Shown here piece by piece: positions 24,383 to 31,872 of a DNA stretch of 64,000 bases. The stretch spans positions 186,001 through 250,000 of the forward strand of contig JAPLWA010000004.1 in NCBI GenBank assembly GCA_026396835.1, read 5' to 3'. A model generated the notes under the pieces. It worked only from the letters and a program-made list of their open reading frames with translations, was not told where the DNA came from and did not search any database. Source of the DNA: Candidatus Falkowbacteria bacterium. GTDB taxonomy: Bacteria; Patescibacteriota; Patescibacteriia; Patescibacteriales; Patescibacteriaceae. A program made the translations under genes and the position numbers. Position 1 is the first letter of the stretch. Every line of letters begins with the position of its first letter.

Positions 24383-25381
24383 ATGATCAAGTCATTAGTT
24401 AATTTGTATAAAACTGCAAAAGCAAAAGTTGAATCTCTGTTTGATGAAGCAGATTCAGAAGCTTGGGATTTCGCTGGCTTTATACCAGCTATAGTGGTTG
24501 GCATTATTGTGTTAAGCACTTTTTATATTTGCTTTGGTTTAGCTTCTAAAGAAACTATTATTAAACATAGTCCGTGGACTAATTTAGCGCGCGATATTCC
24601 GACTTTAATTTCAGGCACAACTCAAGTTAAGGTTAAGGCGATCAGCGCCGTGGCTTTTGATGCTGACAGTAAAACTAGAATTTTTAATCAAAACGGCGAT
24701 GAAGTTCGCTCGATTGCTAGTTTAACTAAATTAATGACAGCGATTACTTTTCTTGATACTAAACCAGATTGGAATAAAGAAGTTGCTATACAGCAAAGTG
24801 ATTTGCAAACCGGAGCAAAGGCTAATGTTTTTGTAGGCGATAGAATTAAACTTAAAGATTTATTTACTTTTGCTTTGATTGCCTCTGATAATACAGCTGT
24901 CACGGCTTTAATAAGATCAACTGGTATTAGTGAAAAAGATTTTGTAGCTTTAATGAATAAGAAGGCCAAAGAACTTCGTTTAGCTAGCATGCAATTTAGT
25001 GACCCAACTGGTTTAGATGTTAATAATCGTGGTAGCGCGGCTAATGTTAGTAAATTAGCTGAAGAAGCTTTTTCTCATAAAGAGATCACTGACGCTTTGA
25101 AATTATCAACTTATAGTTTTAGTGTAAGTCCAGAATTAACTCGCAAAGTTTTTTCAACCAATCAGTTACTTGGTCGCTCTTTACCAATGGGCGCTAAAAT
25201 GTTGATTGGTAAGACTGGCCACCTTAATGAAGCTGGTTATTGCTTCACTGGTATTTTTACTTATAAAGGTAAAATGATTATGACAACAGTCTTGGGCGCT
25301 CCGCTTGATGAAAATCGTTTCTCAGAAACTGTTAAGATTCTTGATTGGACATTAAGGTCTTATTTGTGGAATAATAAATAG
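24383..25381 (+). CDS. D-alanyl-D-alanine carboxypeptidase (peptidase S11, PBP5-like)
   Basis: Trims peptidoglycan stem peptides. A membrane anchor lies at residues ~32-55. The three penicillin-binding motifs are clear: SLTK at 113-116 (nucleophile Ser113), SDN at 168-170 and KTG at 277-279. There is an N-terminal cytosolic tail of 30 residues instead of a cleaved signal, so it is held as a type II membrane protein. It lacks the C-terminal PBP5 beta domain. Together with ddl later in the window it shows a working peptidoglycan wall. Confidence 0.92.
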   Translation: MIKSLVNLYKTAKAKVESLFDEADSEAWDFAGFIPAIVVGIIVLSTFYICFGLASKETIIKHSPWTNLARDIPTLISGTTQVKVKAISAVAFDADSKTRIFNQNGDEVRSIASLTKLMTAITFLDTKPDWNKEVAIQQSDLQTGAKANVFVGDRIKLKDLFTFALIASDNTAVTALIRSTGISEKDFVALMNKKAKELRLASMQFSDPTGLDVNNRGSAANVSKLAEEAFSHKEITDALKLSTYSFSVSPELTRKVFSTNQLLGRSLPMGAKMLIGKTGHLNEAGYCFTGIFTYKGKMIMTTVLGAPLDENRFSETVKILDWTLRSYLWNNK

Positions 25382-25397
25382 TAACCACGCATTTTAT

Positions 25398-26144
25398 ATG
25401 TATTTAATTGCTAACTGGAAAATGAATTTGTCGGTTAAAGACAGCATTGCTTTAGCCAATGAATATGTGCGCTTATTTAAGAAGACGAACGCCGAAATTG
25501 TGGCTTGTCCGTCTTTTACTAGTTTGCCATTTGTTTGTAAAGCATTAGAAAAAACAAATTTAGCAGTTGGCGCACAAGATGTTTTCTGGGAAGCTAAAGG
25601 TGCTTTTACTGGTGAGGTTTCACCTGATGATTTAGTTGAACTTGGTGCTAGTTATGTTATTATCGGTCACAGTGAACGTCGCGGCTATTTAGGTGAAGAA
25701 GATTGGATGATAAATCAAAAAGTTAAAGCCGCTCTGGCTGCGCGTCATTTAAATCCAATTCTTTGTATTGGTGAGACAAAAGAAGATCATGATAATGGTG
25801 ATCGTGAAGAAGTTTTGTCACGTCAATTGGATGAAGCCTTGAATGGCGTTAGTCTAGGTTTAAATCAGAATTTGTTAGTAGCTTATGAACCGATTTGGGC
25901 AATTGGCACTGGTGAGGTTCCTGAGCCTGAAGAAATTTCTTATGTTAATGATGTCATCAGAGTTTTATTGCGCCGTTATTTTGGTGACCGCTCTGATCGC
26001 GCTTGCGCTGTTATATATGGTGGAAGTGTTGATGAAAAAACCGTACAACCAATCATGGAAACAGGGATTGATGGTTTCTTGGTTGGTGGCGCTAGTTTAA
26101 AAGCTCGTGAATTTAATCGTTTAGCAGAACATATCTTAAAATAA
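25398..26144 (+). CDS. tpiA: Triosephosphate isomerase
   Basis: Glycolytic TIM barrel of 248 residues. Catalytic residues by motif: Lys8 in ANWKMN, His91 in IGHSERR and Glu164 in YEPIWAIGTG, with the phosphate loop YGGSVDEKT and GGASL. It is placed seven bases before a class I aldolase, so two adjacent steps of lower glycolysis are encoded together. Confidence 0.97.
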   Translation: MYLIANWKMNLSVKDSIALANEYVRLFKKTNAEIVACPSFTSLPFVCKALEKTNLAVGAQDVFWEAKGAFTGEVSPDDLVELGASYVIIGHSERRGYLGEEDWMINQKVKAALAARHLNPILCIGETKEDHDNGDREEVLSRQLDEALNGVSLGLNQNLLVAYEPIWAIGTGEVPEPEEISYVNDVIRVLLRRYFGDRSDRACAVIYGGSVDEKTVQPIMETGIDGFLVGGASLKAREFNRLAEHILK

Positions 26145-26150
26145 AAATAT

Positions 26151-27068
26151 ATGACAAAAATAAATTATTCAAATTTAACAAATGTTCCGTTAGATGTGCC
26201 TAGCACTAAGCGCGCTTTGTTTTTGAAAAACTTAAAATTAATTACTAAAGATACTGGAAGATTATTTGTTTTTGCTGGTGATCAAAGAGTTGAACACTTG
26301 AATGATGATTTTTTTGGTCAAGATATTTCAGCCGAAGATGCACAACCTGAACACATGTTTAAAATTGCGGCGTCTTCTCGCATTGGTGCTTTTGCTACCC
26401 AGCTTGGTTATATCGCTCGTTTCGGAGCAACTTATCCAAATATTCCATATATTGTAAAATTAAATTCAAAAAGTAATATTGTTAAAGAAACGGATCAAGA
26501 ACCTTATAGTAGCGCTTGGTATGATGTTCGAGAAGTAATTAATTTTGCTAAAAATTCAGGATTAAAAATAGCAGCCGTTGGTTATACGGTTTATGCTGGT
26601 AGTGGTTTTGAAGCTGCTATGTTGCGCGAAGCAGCACAAATCATTTATCAAGCTCATCAAGCTGGTTTAGTGGCAATTATTTGGGTTTATCCACGTGGTA
26701 AATCAGTTACAGATAAAATGAATGCTCATACTATTGCTGGCGCTGTAAACATTGGCTCAGCTTTAGGCGCTGATTTTGTTAAAGTAAATCAACCAGAACC
26801 AAATACTCCACACGGCTTAAGTGAAATAATGTTAGCTGGACAAAGAACAGGTGTTCTTTTTGCTGGCGGTGAGGCAACTTCTTACGATGAGTTATTACAA
26901 AATATTTATGCTAATGTTCATCGTTTTGGATCAGCTGGTGCTGCTTTGGGAAGGAATATTCATCAGCGATCATTTCAAGAAGCGGTTGCCTTGGCGAATG
27001 CCGTGGCTAGCGTAGTGTATGATGGACAAGCTCCTGAGGTTGCTAGACGTTTGTTAGTTAAACAATAA
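26151..27068 (+). CDS. Class I fructose-bisphosphate aldolase, DhnA/FbaB type
   Basis: TIM-barrel protein of the DeoC/LacD/DhnA group. The Schiff-base lysine is likely Lys211 in GADFVKVNQPE, and the start region FVFAGDQRVEHLND matches the family. It would cleave fructose 1,6-bisphosphate to feed TpiA, whose gene is just upstream; the adjacency supports this role. Related proteins make other products (2-amino-3,7-dideoxy-heptulosonate in archaea), but the context favours glycolysis. Confidence 0.85.
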   Translation: MTKINYSNLTNVPLDVPSTKRALFLKNLKLITKDTGRLFVFAGDQRVEHLNDDFFGQDISAEDAQPEHMFKIAASSRIGAFATQLGYIARFGATYPNIPYIVKLNSKSNIVKETDQEPYSSAWYDVREVINFAKNSGLKIAAVGYTVYAGSGFEAAMLREAAQIIYQAHQAGLVAIIWVYPRGKSVTDKMNAHTIAGAVNIGSALGADFVKVNQPEPNTPHGLSEIMLAGQRTGVLFAGGEATSYDELLQNIYANVHRFGSAGAALGRNIHQRSFQEAVALANAVASVVYDGQAPEVARRLLVKQ

Positions 27069-27073
27069 TTCTT

Positions 27074-27895
27074 ATGGAATATATTATTGCTTGGTCAGTC
27101 TTTCTTGTTGCTGTAGTAGTTATTTTTGTAATCATTGCTCGCAAGGCTGGCTTGCTTGCTAATATTGATGTTGATCAAGTAGCCGGTGAACGCGCCAGGA
27201 TTCTCAAACAACAAATTATTGCCGATCGTTTAAGACGCCGCTTTGGTAAGTGGGGTTTTTGGACCGTTAAGCTAGTTAAACCAATCTCAAAACTTTTGCG
27301 CAATGGTTTTGACTATGTTTATGATTCATTAAATGCTTGGCAGCGATCGCAAGTTAATCGTCAGGCTGTTCTTAATCAAGAAATTGATAAGCGTATCGAA
27401 ACGCTTTTGGTTGAGGCTGAAGAATTAACTAAGTCCGAACGTTTTGATGCAGCTGAGAAAAAGTATATTGAAATCATTGGATTAGATCCTCGTAATTTTA
27501 CGGCTTTTAATGAGTTGGGTTATGTCTATTATAAAAAACAAAGTTTTAATGAAGCCAGACAGACATTAGAATATGCTTTGAGTTTACGCCGTAAGAGCAG
27601 CTCTTTGGCTAAAAAAGAAGGGGAGCCAACTCCTAAAGATTTAGAAATTGCTCAGGTTAACTATTTGTTAGGCATGGTTTTTGAAGAAATTGGTGATTTA
27701 AATAGAGCGATTATTAGCCTAAAAAGAGCTTTGAAAATTGAAAATAATAACCCTCGTTACCTTGACAGGTTGATTGAAGTAAGTATAATTAAGAAAGATA
27801 AAATTTCTGCTCTAGATACCTTAAAGCGTCTAGAGATGGTTAATCCGGAAAATCAAAAGCTCGACCAATTCCGACAAAGAATCGCCGAGCTCTAA
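27074..27895 (+). CDS. Membrane-anchored TPR protein
   Basis: One N-terminal helix (residues 3-22, IIAWSVFLVAVVVIFVIIARKA) anchors the protein, followed by a basic cytosolic stretch and at least three tetratricopeptide repeats (AEKKYIEIIGLDPRNFTAFNELGYVYYKK; LLGMVFEEIGDLNRAIISLKRALKIE; and a third near the end). TPRs mediate protein contacts. No specific partner can be named. It ends the glycolytic run and is followed by the tRNA-Thr region. Confidence 0.8.
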   Translation: MEYIIAWSVFLVAVVVIFVIIARKAGLLANIDVDQVAGERARILKQQIIADRLRRRFGKWGFWTVKLVKPISKLLRNGFDYVYDSLNAWQRSQVNRQAVLNQEIDKRIETLLVEAEELTKSERFDAAEKKYIEIIGLDPRNFTAFNELGYVYYKKQSFNEARQTLEYALSLRRKSSSLAKKEGEPTPKDLEIAQVNYLLGMVFEEIGDLNRAIISLKRALKIENNNPRYLDRLIEVSIIKKDKISALDTLKRLEMVNPENQKLDQFRQRIAEL

Positions 27896-27904
27896 TTATT
27901 TCCG

Positions 27905-28000
27905 ATTCGCCGTTGTAGCCTTGCCCCGTCGAATGACGGGGTCAGCTGGCCCGCTTCGACTCGCGGAGCTCGTCGACGCGAGGCGAGTAGAGCAACTCCA
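27905..28000 (+). pseudogene. Broken 5' copy of tRNA-Thr with two palindromic insertions
   Basis: The 36 bases from four bases before the tRNA-Thr gene to the end of its 5' anticodon arm (28021-28056) recur here in three blocks: 27905-27919, 27942-27949 and 27988-28000. The blocks are split by 22 bases (27920-27941, containing the hairpin CCCCGTC/GACGGGG) and 38 bases (27950-27987, containing CTCGCG/CGCGAG). Both insertions fall in the D arm. The 3' half is absent, so this cannot make a tRNA. Confidence 0.85.
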
Positions 28001-28024
28001 GAAATTATTTTAATCTTACAATTC

Positions 28025-28097
28025 GCCGTTGTAGCTCAGCTGGTAGAGCAACTCCATGGTAAGGAGTAGGTCAGCGGTTCAAATCCGCTCAACGGCT
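28025..28097 (+). tRNA. tRNA-Thr (GGT)
   Basis: 73 bases fold into a full cloverleaf: acceptor GCCGTTG/CAACGGC, D arm GCTC/GAGC, anticodon stem ACTCC/GGAGT with loop ATGGTAA (anticodon GGT, reads ACC and ACU), and T arm AGCGG/CCGCT with TTCAAAT. The discriminator base is T. The CCA end is not encoded. A terminator follows 12 bases later. Confidence 0.95.
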
Positions 28098-28108
28098 CAC
28101 GTAAAAAT

Positions 28109-28139
28109 AAAAAAGGCTGTTGAAATTCAGCCTTTTTTT
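28109..28139. terminator. Bidirectional terminator after tRNA-Thr
   Basis: AAAAAAGGCTG (28109-28119) pairs with CAGCCTTTTTT (28128-28138). A-run on one side and T-run on the other let it serve both the tRNA and the convergent minus-strand gene at 28166-28360. Confidence 0.88.
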
Positions 28140-28165
28140 GTTGCTTTGATAAGTTCTATTAGATT

Positions 28166-28360
28166 CTATTGACCGGCGCCGCAGCTATCATTTGGGTCAG
28201 TGTTAGTACTGTCTTCTGCTGTGTCACCCAAATTTTCTGAGCCCCTGCTATTGTAATTATCGAAGCTATCATCTAATGATTCTTTATCCTTTAATCCCTG
28301 TTGTTTTAGATAATCTTTCATATTATCTTGGGATTCCTGTTTCTCTTTTTTGTCAGACAT
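28166..28360 (-). CDS. Small acidic hydrophilic protein
   Basis: 64 residues, no family recognised. It is rich in Asp, Glu, Ser and Asn (for example DDSFDNYNSRGSENLGDT) and should be disordered; no signal peptide or membrane segment. It is probably real: a perfect TTGACA-16-TATAAT promoter lies at 28405-28432 on the same strand, AAGGAAGG sits four bases before the ATG, and a bidirectional terminator closes it. This set of consensus signals is rare in the window. Confidence 0.7.
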   Translation of the reverse strand: MSDKKEKQESQDNMKDYLKQQGLKDKESLDDSFDNYNSRGSENLGDTAEDSTNTDPNDSCGAGQ

Positions 28361-28404
28361 AATGCCTTCCTTTTTATTTTTATATATAAGAGCTATAATT
28401 AGCC

Positions 28405-28432
28405 ATTATAATCTTTTTTTATAAGTTGTCAA
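28405..28432 (-). promoter_or_regulatory. Consensus sigma-70-type promoter of the 28166-28360 gene
   Basis: On the minus strand TTGACA (28432-28427), a 16-base spacer and TATAAT (28410-28405), both perfect. The start of transcription would be near 28398, leaving a ~38-base leader with AAGGAAGG. Confidence 0.8.
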
Positions 28433-28443
28433 CAATAATTTTT

Positions 28444-29448
28444 ATGAAGCAAGCTATTCTCATCACCGGCGCCGCAGGTTATATTGGCAGTCATGTTGCT
28501 AAGCATCTTTTAGCTAATGATTTTAAAGTTATTGTACTTGATAATTTATCACGCGGTTACCGAGAAGCTATTGAAATTTTACAAAAAGATAGTGATTTAG
28601 AGTTTGTTGAAGGTGATATCCTTGATCCAAATGTTTTAAATGATATTTTTAAGCAAAATAAAATTAGCGCCGTAATTCATTGCGCAGCTTTATGTATGCC
28701 CGATGAATCAGTGGCTAAACCTTTTGAATATTATCAAACCAATCTTTTGGGTACAGTAAATATTTTAGAATCCATGGCGAGGGCTAAAGTAAGTAATATT
28801 ATTTTCTCTTCAACTGCGGCTGTGTATGGTGAAGCTCAGGAATTGCCAATTAATGAAACGCATCAAACTAAACCGATTAGTCCTTATGGCGTTTCAAAGT
28901 TATTAGCTGAACAAGCCATTGCTTTGTATAAAGATTTGCATAACATTAATTATGTGATTTTTAGATTTTTTAATGTTTGTGGTGCTTCAAGTGATGGCTT
29001 AATTGGTGATAGTAAAAAACCTTCACAGTTATTAATGCAAAATGCAGTCCGCGGAGCTCTGGGTATAGAACCATTCTCTTATACTTGTCCAAAAGTTGAT
29101 ACTCCTGACGGTACGCCAATTCGTGATTACATTGACGTTGAAGACTTAGCTTTGGCGCATCAATCAGCTTTAGAGTATTTAGCTACTAACAACGAAAGTC
29201 AGTTAATCAATTTGGGCAGTGGCCAGGGATTTTCGGTTAAGCAAATAATTACACAGGTTGAAAGAACTATGGGTGTTTTATTAGAAAAGAATCAAGCACG
29301 ACCAAGGCCAGCTGAATATTCAGCGGTTTATGCTAATATTTCTAAGGCTCTAGAAATCATAAAATGGCAGCCTAAGAAAAGCTTAGAAAAGAGTGTTATT
29401 AGTTTAGTAAATTGGTATAATAAGAGGCCTCGCGGCTATAGATATTAG
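28444..29448 (+). CDS. galE: UDP-glucose 4-epimerase
   Basis: Extended short-chain dehydrogenase of 334 residues. The NAD-binding GAAGYIG is at 9-15, the catalytic Ser region FSSTAAVYG at 121-129 and YGVSK at 148-152 (Tyr148, Lys152). C-terminal blocks IRDYIDVEDLALAH and NLGSGQGFSVKQI also fit. It makes UDP-galactose from UDP-glucose for surface sugars. ATG at 28444 is preferred over a TTG six codons upstream, which overlaps the divergent promoter. It lies between the tRNA-Thr and tRNA-Tyr genes. Confidence 0.93.
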   Translation: MKQAILITGAAGYIGSHVAKHLLANDFKVIVLDNLSRGYREAIEILQKDSDLEFVEGDILDPNVLNDIFKQNKISAVIHCAALCMPDESVAKPFEYYQTNLLGTVNILESMARAKVSNIIFSSTAAVYGEAQELPINETHQTKPISPYGVSKLLAEQAIALYKDLHNINYVIFRFFNVCGASSDGLIGDSKKPSQLLMQNAVRGALGIEPFSYTCPKVDTPDGTPIRDYIDVEDLALAHQSALEYLATNNESQLINLGSGQGFSVKQIITQVERTMGVLLEKNQARPRPAEYSAVYANISKALEIIKWQPKKSLEKSVISLVNWYNKRPRGYRY

Positions 29449-29451
29449 CTC

Positions 29452-29480
29452 TTGATAAATATAATTTATTCTGTTATAAT
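29452..29480 (+). promoter_or_regulatory. Promoter of the tRNA-Tyr - rpmG - tRNA-Trp unit
   Basis: TTGATA (29452-29457), 17-base spacer, TATAAT (29475-29480) preceded by TGT (extended -10). Placed 41 bases upstream of tRNA-Tyr. Confidence 0.75.
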
Positions 29481-29520
29481 CGGCTTAAGCCTTAAAAGGC
29501 TGTTTTTATAATCATTTTTT

Positions 29521-29603
29521 GGGTCGGTACCGAAGCGGTCAACCGGGGCAGACTGTAAATCTGTTGGCTTTCGCCTTCGTAGGTTCGAATCCTACCCGGC
29601 CCA
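29521..29603 (+). tRNA. tRNA-Tyr (GTA)
   Basis: 83 bases, class II with a long variable arm. Acceptor GGGTCGG/CCGGCCC (one T-G pair), anticodon loop CTGTAAA (anticodon GTA), T arm GTAGG/CCTAC with TTCGAAT, discriminator A. The CCA end is not encoded. Confidence 0.95.
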
Positions 29604-29611
29604 CCCATGTT

Positions 29612-29720
29612 AATTAAAAATTTTAAGTTCTAAATTTTAAAACAATTTTTAATGATTTAATTTCTAAACATTTAAAATTTTACCTTTGTTTTGAAATTTG
29701 AAATTTATAATTTGAAATTG
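29612..29720. repeat. AT-rich spacer related to the AT-rich repeats
   Basis: Almost pure A+T with words AAATTTTAAGTT, TTTTTAATGATTTAA and AAATTTATAATTTGAAATT. It is a looser relative of the copies at 11876, 21345 and 45637. It separates tRNA-Tyr from rpmG. Confidence 0.4.
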
Positions 29721-29725
29721 CCTAT

Positions 29726-29878
29726 ATGTCTCAAGATAACATGATCAAGATGCAGTGCACTGAAACCGGAGAAATCCGCCGAACACATAAGAACAAGAAG
29801 ACTTTGAAAGGTCGCCTTGAGCTCATGATGTTTTCTAAAAAGGCACGTAAGCATACTCTTCACCGCGAAACTAAGTAA
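29726..29878 (+). CDS. rpmG: 50S ribosomal protein L33
   Basis: 50 codons. MSQDNMIKMQCTETGEIRRT at the N-terminus and ARKHTLHRETK at the C-terminus are the L33 pattern. Only one cysteine remains, so this is the zinc-free form. L33 lies near the E site. It is directly followed by tRNA-Trp, as in the conserved rpmG-trnW-secE-nusG cluster of bacteria, but secE and nusG do not follow here. The gene is below common length cut-offs and would easily be missed. Confidence 0.92.
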   Translation: MSQDNMIKMQCTETGEIRRTHKNKKTLKGRLELMMFSKKARKHTLHRETK

Positions 29879-29890
29879 GTTCCGCGTGAT

Positions 29891-29961
29891 GCGGGTGTAG
29901 TATAATGGTAGTACAGGGGTCTCCAAAACCTCTAGCGTGGGTTCGATTCCTACCACCCGTG
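29891..29961 (+). tRNA. tRNA-Trp (CCA)
   Basis: 71 bases: acceptor GCGGGTG/CACCCGT (G-T first pair), D arm GTAT/GTAC, anticodon stem GGGGT/ACCTC with loop CTCCAAA (anticodon CCA), T arm GTGGG/CCTAC with TTCGATT, discriminator G. No encoded CCA tail. Confidence 0.94.
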
Positions 29962-29970
29962 CTAGAATAT

Positions 29971-29999
29971 AAAAAGGCAAGCCATCGGCTTGTCTTTTT
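29971..29999 (+). terminator. Terminator after tRNA-Trp
   Basis: AAAAAGGCAAGCC (29971-29983) pairs with GGCTTGTCTTTTT (29987-29999) with one G-T pair; ends in T5. Confidence 0.85.
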
Positions 30000-30050
30000 A
30001 TATTGTAATTCGGAAAGGAATCGAAGGGGCAGAAGCGAAGACGAGGCGGA

Positions 30051-30074
30051 ATTCCTACCACCCGTGCTAGAATA
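30051..30074 (+). repeat. Direct repeat of the tRNA-Trp 3' end
   Basis: These 24 bases repeat 29946-29969 exactly: the 3' half of the T arm, the acceptor strand, the discriminator and eight bases beyond. Such a duplication of a tRNA 3' end is what integration at a tRNA site leaves; the 81 bases between the copies hold the terminator and a purine-rich stretch with an inverted copy of the T-loop word (AGGAATCGAA at 30016-30025). No integrase gene is seen. Confidence 0.8.
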
Positions 30075-30118
30075 AAAAATAGTAGAGAAGCGCCATGGCG
30101 CGTCTCTACTATTTTTTA
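30074..30118. terminator. Long bidirectional terminator hairpin
   Basis: AAAAAATAGTAGAGA and TCTCTACTATTTTTT pair over 15 bases around a palindromic GCGCCATGGCGC centre. A-run and T-run on the two sides. Confidence 0.85.
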
Positions 30119-30210
30119 TATGTTTCCGTTATAAAGTGTTATACTTTCTATATTGCGAATAACTTGTCTTTAATAGACAAAATTTAATAATAAATGATTA
30201 TTTTTAATTG

Positions 30211-30573
30211 ATGAAGTATCTAAAAAGTGATTTTGGTCTAATTTTTATTCTCCATTGTGTCTTAATTTTACTGGTTTATTTTTCACCAGCTCTTTTTCCG
30301 TGGCCAATAATATCAATCATTTTAATCTATCTATTTTTGCAGGAAATTGTACTGGGCGGCTGTATTTTATCTCATATGCAATTTGGACCAAAAAATAAAG
30401 AAAGAGTTAGATTTTTTTCATATTACTTTAAGAAGCTTGGTTCAAGATTTGATAGCTATAAGATTGATTTATTTTTTGTTTGGTTTATTCCTAGTCTAGT
30501 ATTTATTTTAGCTATTATCTTGCAAAATATTTTTTCAATTAAACCATTTTTTGATTTTTTGAAAATTAATTAA
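30211..30573 (+). CDS. Small membrane protein of unknown function
   Basis: 120 residues with three hydrophobic segments (~8-25, 30-50 and 90-112). The stretch LQEIVLGGCILSHMQFGPKN between helices two and three has a Cys and resembles small conserved membrane proteins with a C/H-containing helix end, but no family is named with confidence. ATG at 30211 is chosen over the adjacent TTG. It is followed 20 bases later by ddl, perhaps co-transcribed. Confidence 0.65.
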   Translation: MKYLKSDFGLIFILHCVLILLVYFSPALFPWPIISIILIYLFLQEIVLGGCILSHMQFGPKNKERVRFFSYYFKKLGSRFDSYKIDLFFVWFIPSLVFILAIILQNIFSIKPFFDFLKIN

Positions 30574-30593
30574 ACGATAAAAAATTTCAATCT

Positions 30594-31577
30594 ATGAAAA
30601 CCGTTGCTTTATTTTTTGGCGGGCCTAGTAATGAGCATCAAATTTCAATTAAGTCAGCTAAAAACATAGTGAATAATTTCCCTTATGAAAAATATAAGTT
30701 AGTTCTAATTTATTGGGATAAACAAGGTGTTTTTTATATAGTTAAAAACGTTAATAAATTAAAAGAGTTTCGAAGGAAGATACAATTGGAAAATTTTGCC
30801 AAAATTTTTGACCTTGCATTTCTAATCACGCACGGGCGCTTTGGCGAAGATGGAGTTTTGCAAAGCTTGCTTGAATCACAAAAAATCAAATATTGTGGTT
30901 GTCGAGCGTTAAGTTCAGCGCTTTGTATGGACAAAGCTCTGTTTAAAACATTTTTGGAAAAGCGTAATATAAATCAGGTAAAATTTTCAGTCCTTGATTA
31001 TTCGTTAGATTCAAAAAAAGATATAAATATTAAAGTATCCAAGCTTAAAAATAATTTTAAGTTACCGGTCTACGTTAAATCAGCTAATTCAGGTTCTTCG
31101 GTTGGTATTACTAAGCTAAACGCTTTTTCTAAGCTCAATCTAGCTCTTAAAGAGGCTTTAAAATATGACAATAAAGTCATCATTGAAGAAGGCTTGGTTG
31201 GTCCCAGAGAGATTGAGGTCGGTGTTTTAGGAAATAAGGATCTATTAATCTCTGAGCCAGGGGAATTGCAGCTAGCAAAGGATTTCTATAGCTATGACGA
31301 TAAATATAAGTTAGGTCAGGCTAAAATAATCATTCCAGCAAAAATTACAAAAAACCAAGCTAAGACAATTAAATCTTTGGCAGCACAAGTTTATAAGTTA
31401 TGTGGCTGCTCAGGATTTGCTAGGGTTGATTTTTTTGTTTATAAAAATAAAGTTTTTCTAAATGAAATAAATAGCTTGCCTGGATTTGCGGATATTTCTA
31501 TGTATCCTGTTTCTATGATGAACTGTGGTTTAAGCTATAAAGAGCTGCTTACTAAAATAATTGAATTAGCATATTAG
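30594..31577 (+). CDS. ddl: D-alanine--D-alanine ligase
   Basis: ATP-grasp ligase (327 residues) making the D-Ala-D-Ala dipeptide of peptidoglycan. Key blocks: FGGPSNEHQISIKSA at the N-terminus, VKSANSGSSVGITK (ATP/serine loop) near residue 160-173, and FARVDFFVYKNKVFLNEINSLPGF near the C-terminus with the metal-binding Asp, Glu and Asn. Fits with the D-Ala-D-Ala carboxypeptidase at 24383. The gene starts MKTVALFFGG. Its own promoter is not clear. Confidence 0.94.
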   Translation: MKTVALFFGGPSNEHQISIKSAKNIVNNFPYEKYKLVLIYWDKQGVFYIVKNVNKLKEFRRKIQLENFAKIFDLAFLITHGRFGEDGVLQSLLESQKIKYCGCRALSSALCMDKALFKTFLEKRNINQVKFSVLDYSLDSKKDINIKVSKLKNNFKLPVYVKSANSGSSVGITKLNAFSKLNLALKEALKYDNKVIIEEGLVGPREIEVGVLGNKDLLISEPGELQLAKDFYSYDDKYKLGQAKIIIPAKITKNQAKTIKSLAAQVYKLCGCSGFARVDFFVYKNKVFLNEINSLPGFADISMYPVSMMNCGLSYKELLTKIIELAY

Positions 31578-31581
31578 AATT

Positions 31582-31872
31582 GTGACTAAGTATTATCTTT
31601 ACATTGTTAAGTGCTTTGACGATACGCTCTACACCGGGATTACGACTGACTTAGAGCGCAGAGTTAAAGAGCATAACTCTTCAAAACTTGGAGCAAGCTA
31701 TACGCGTGCGCGGCGTCCTGTCAGTTTAGTATTTTCGAAAAGATTTAATAATCGATCAACTGTTTCTAAAGAAGAAGCCAGAATAAAAAAATTATCTCGA
31801 CTTGAAAAGTTAAAACTAATAAAATCTTATGAACCAGCTAACAGCCGAAGAAAAAAGAATAATAATCGATAA
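31582..31872 (+). CDS. GIY-YIG nuclease domain protein
   Basis: Short single-domain protein of 96 residues starting with GTG at 31582. [29 protein letters not shown] carries the GIY-YIG elements (YIV and YTG, with Arg and Glu further on). Similar stand-alone proteins (YhbQ type) are thought to act in DNA repair. The Lys/Asn-rich C-terminal end overlaps the start of msrB by 44 bases, which suggests translational coupling or a slightly long C-terminus. Confidence 0.85.
   Translation: MTKYYLYIVKCFDDTLYTGITTDLERRVKEHNSSKLGASYTRARRPVSLVFSKRFNNRSTVSKEEARIKKLSRLEKLKLIKSYEPANSRRKKNNNR

Noticed and set aside
29705-30061. Minus-strand open frame of 118 codons over rpmG and tRNA-Trp
   Set aside because: It is antisense to tRNA-Trp and L33; the VVGIEPTLEVLETPVLPLYYT type sequence is a known false protein from the complement of tRNA genes.
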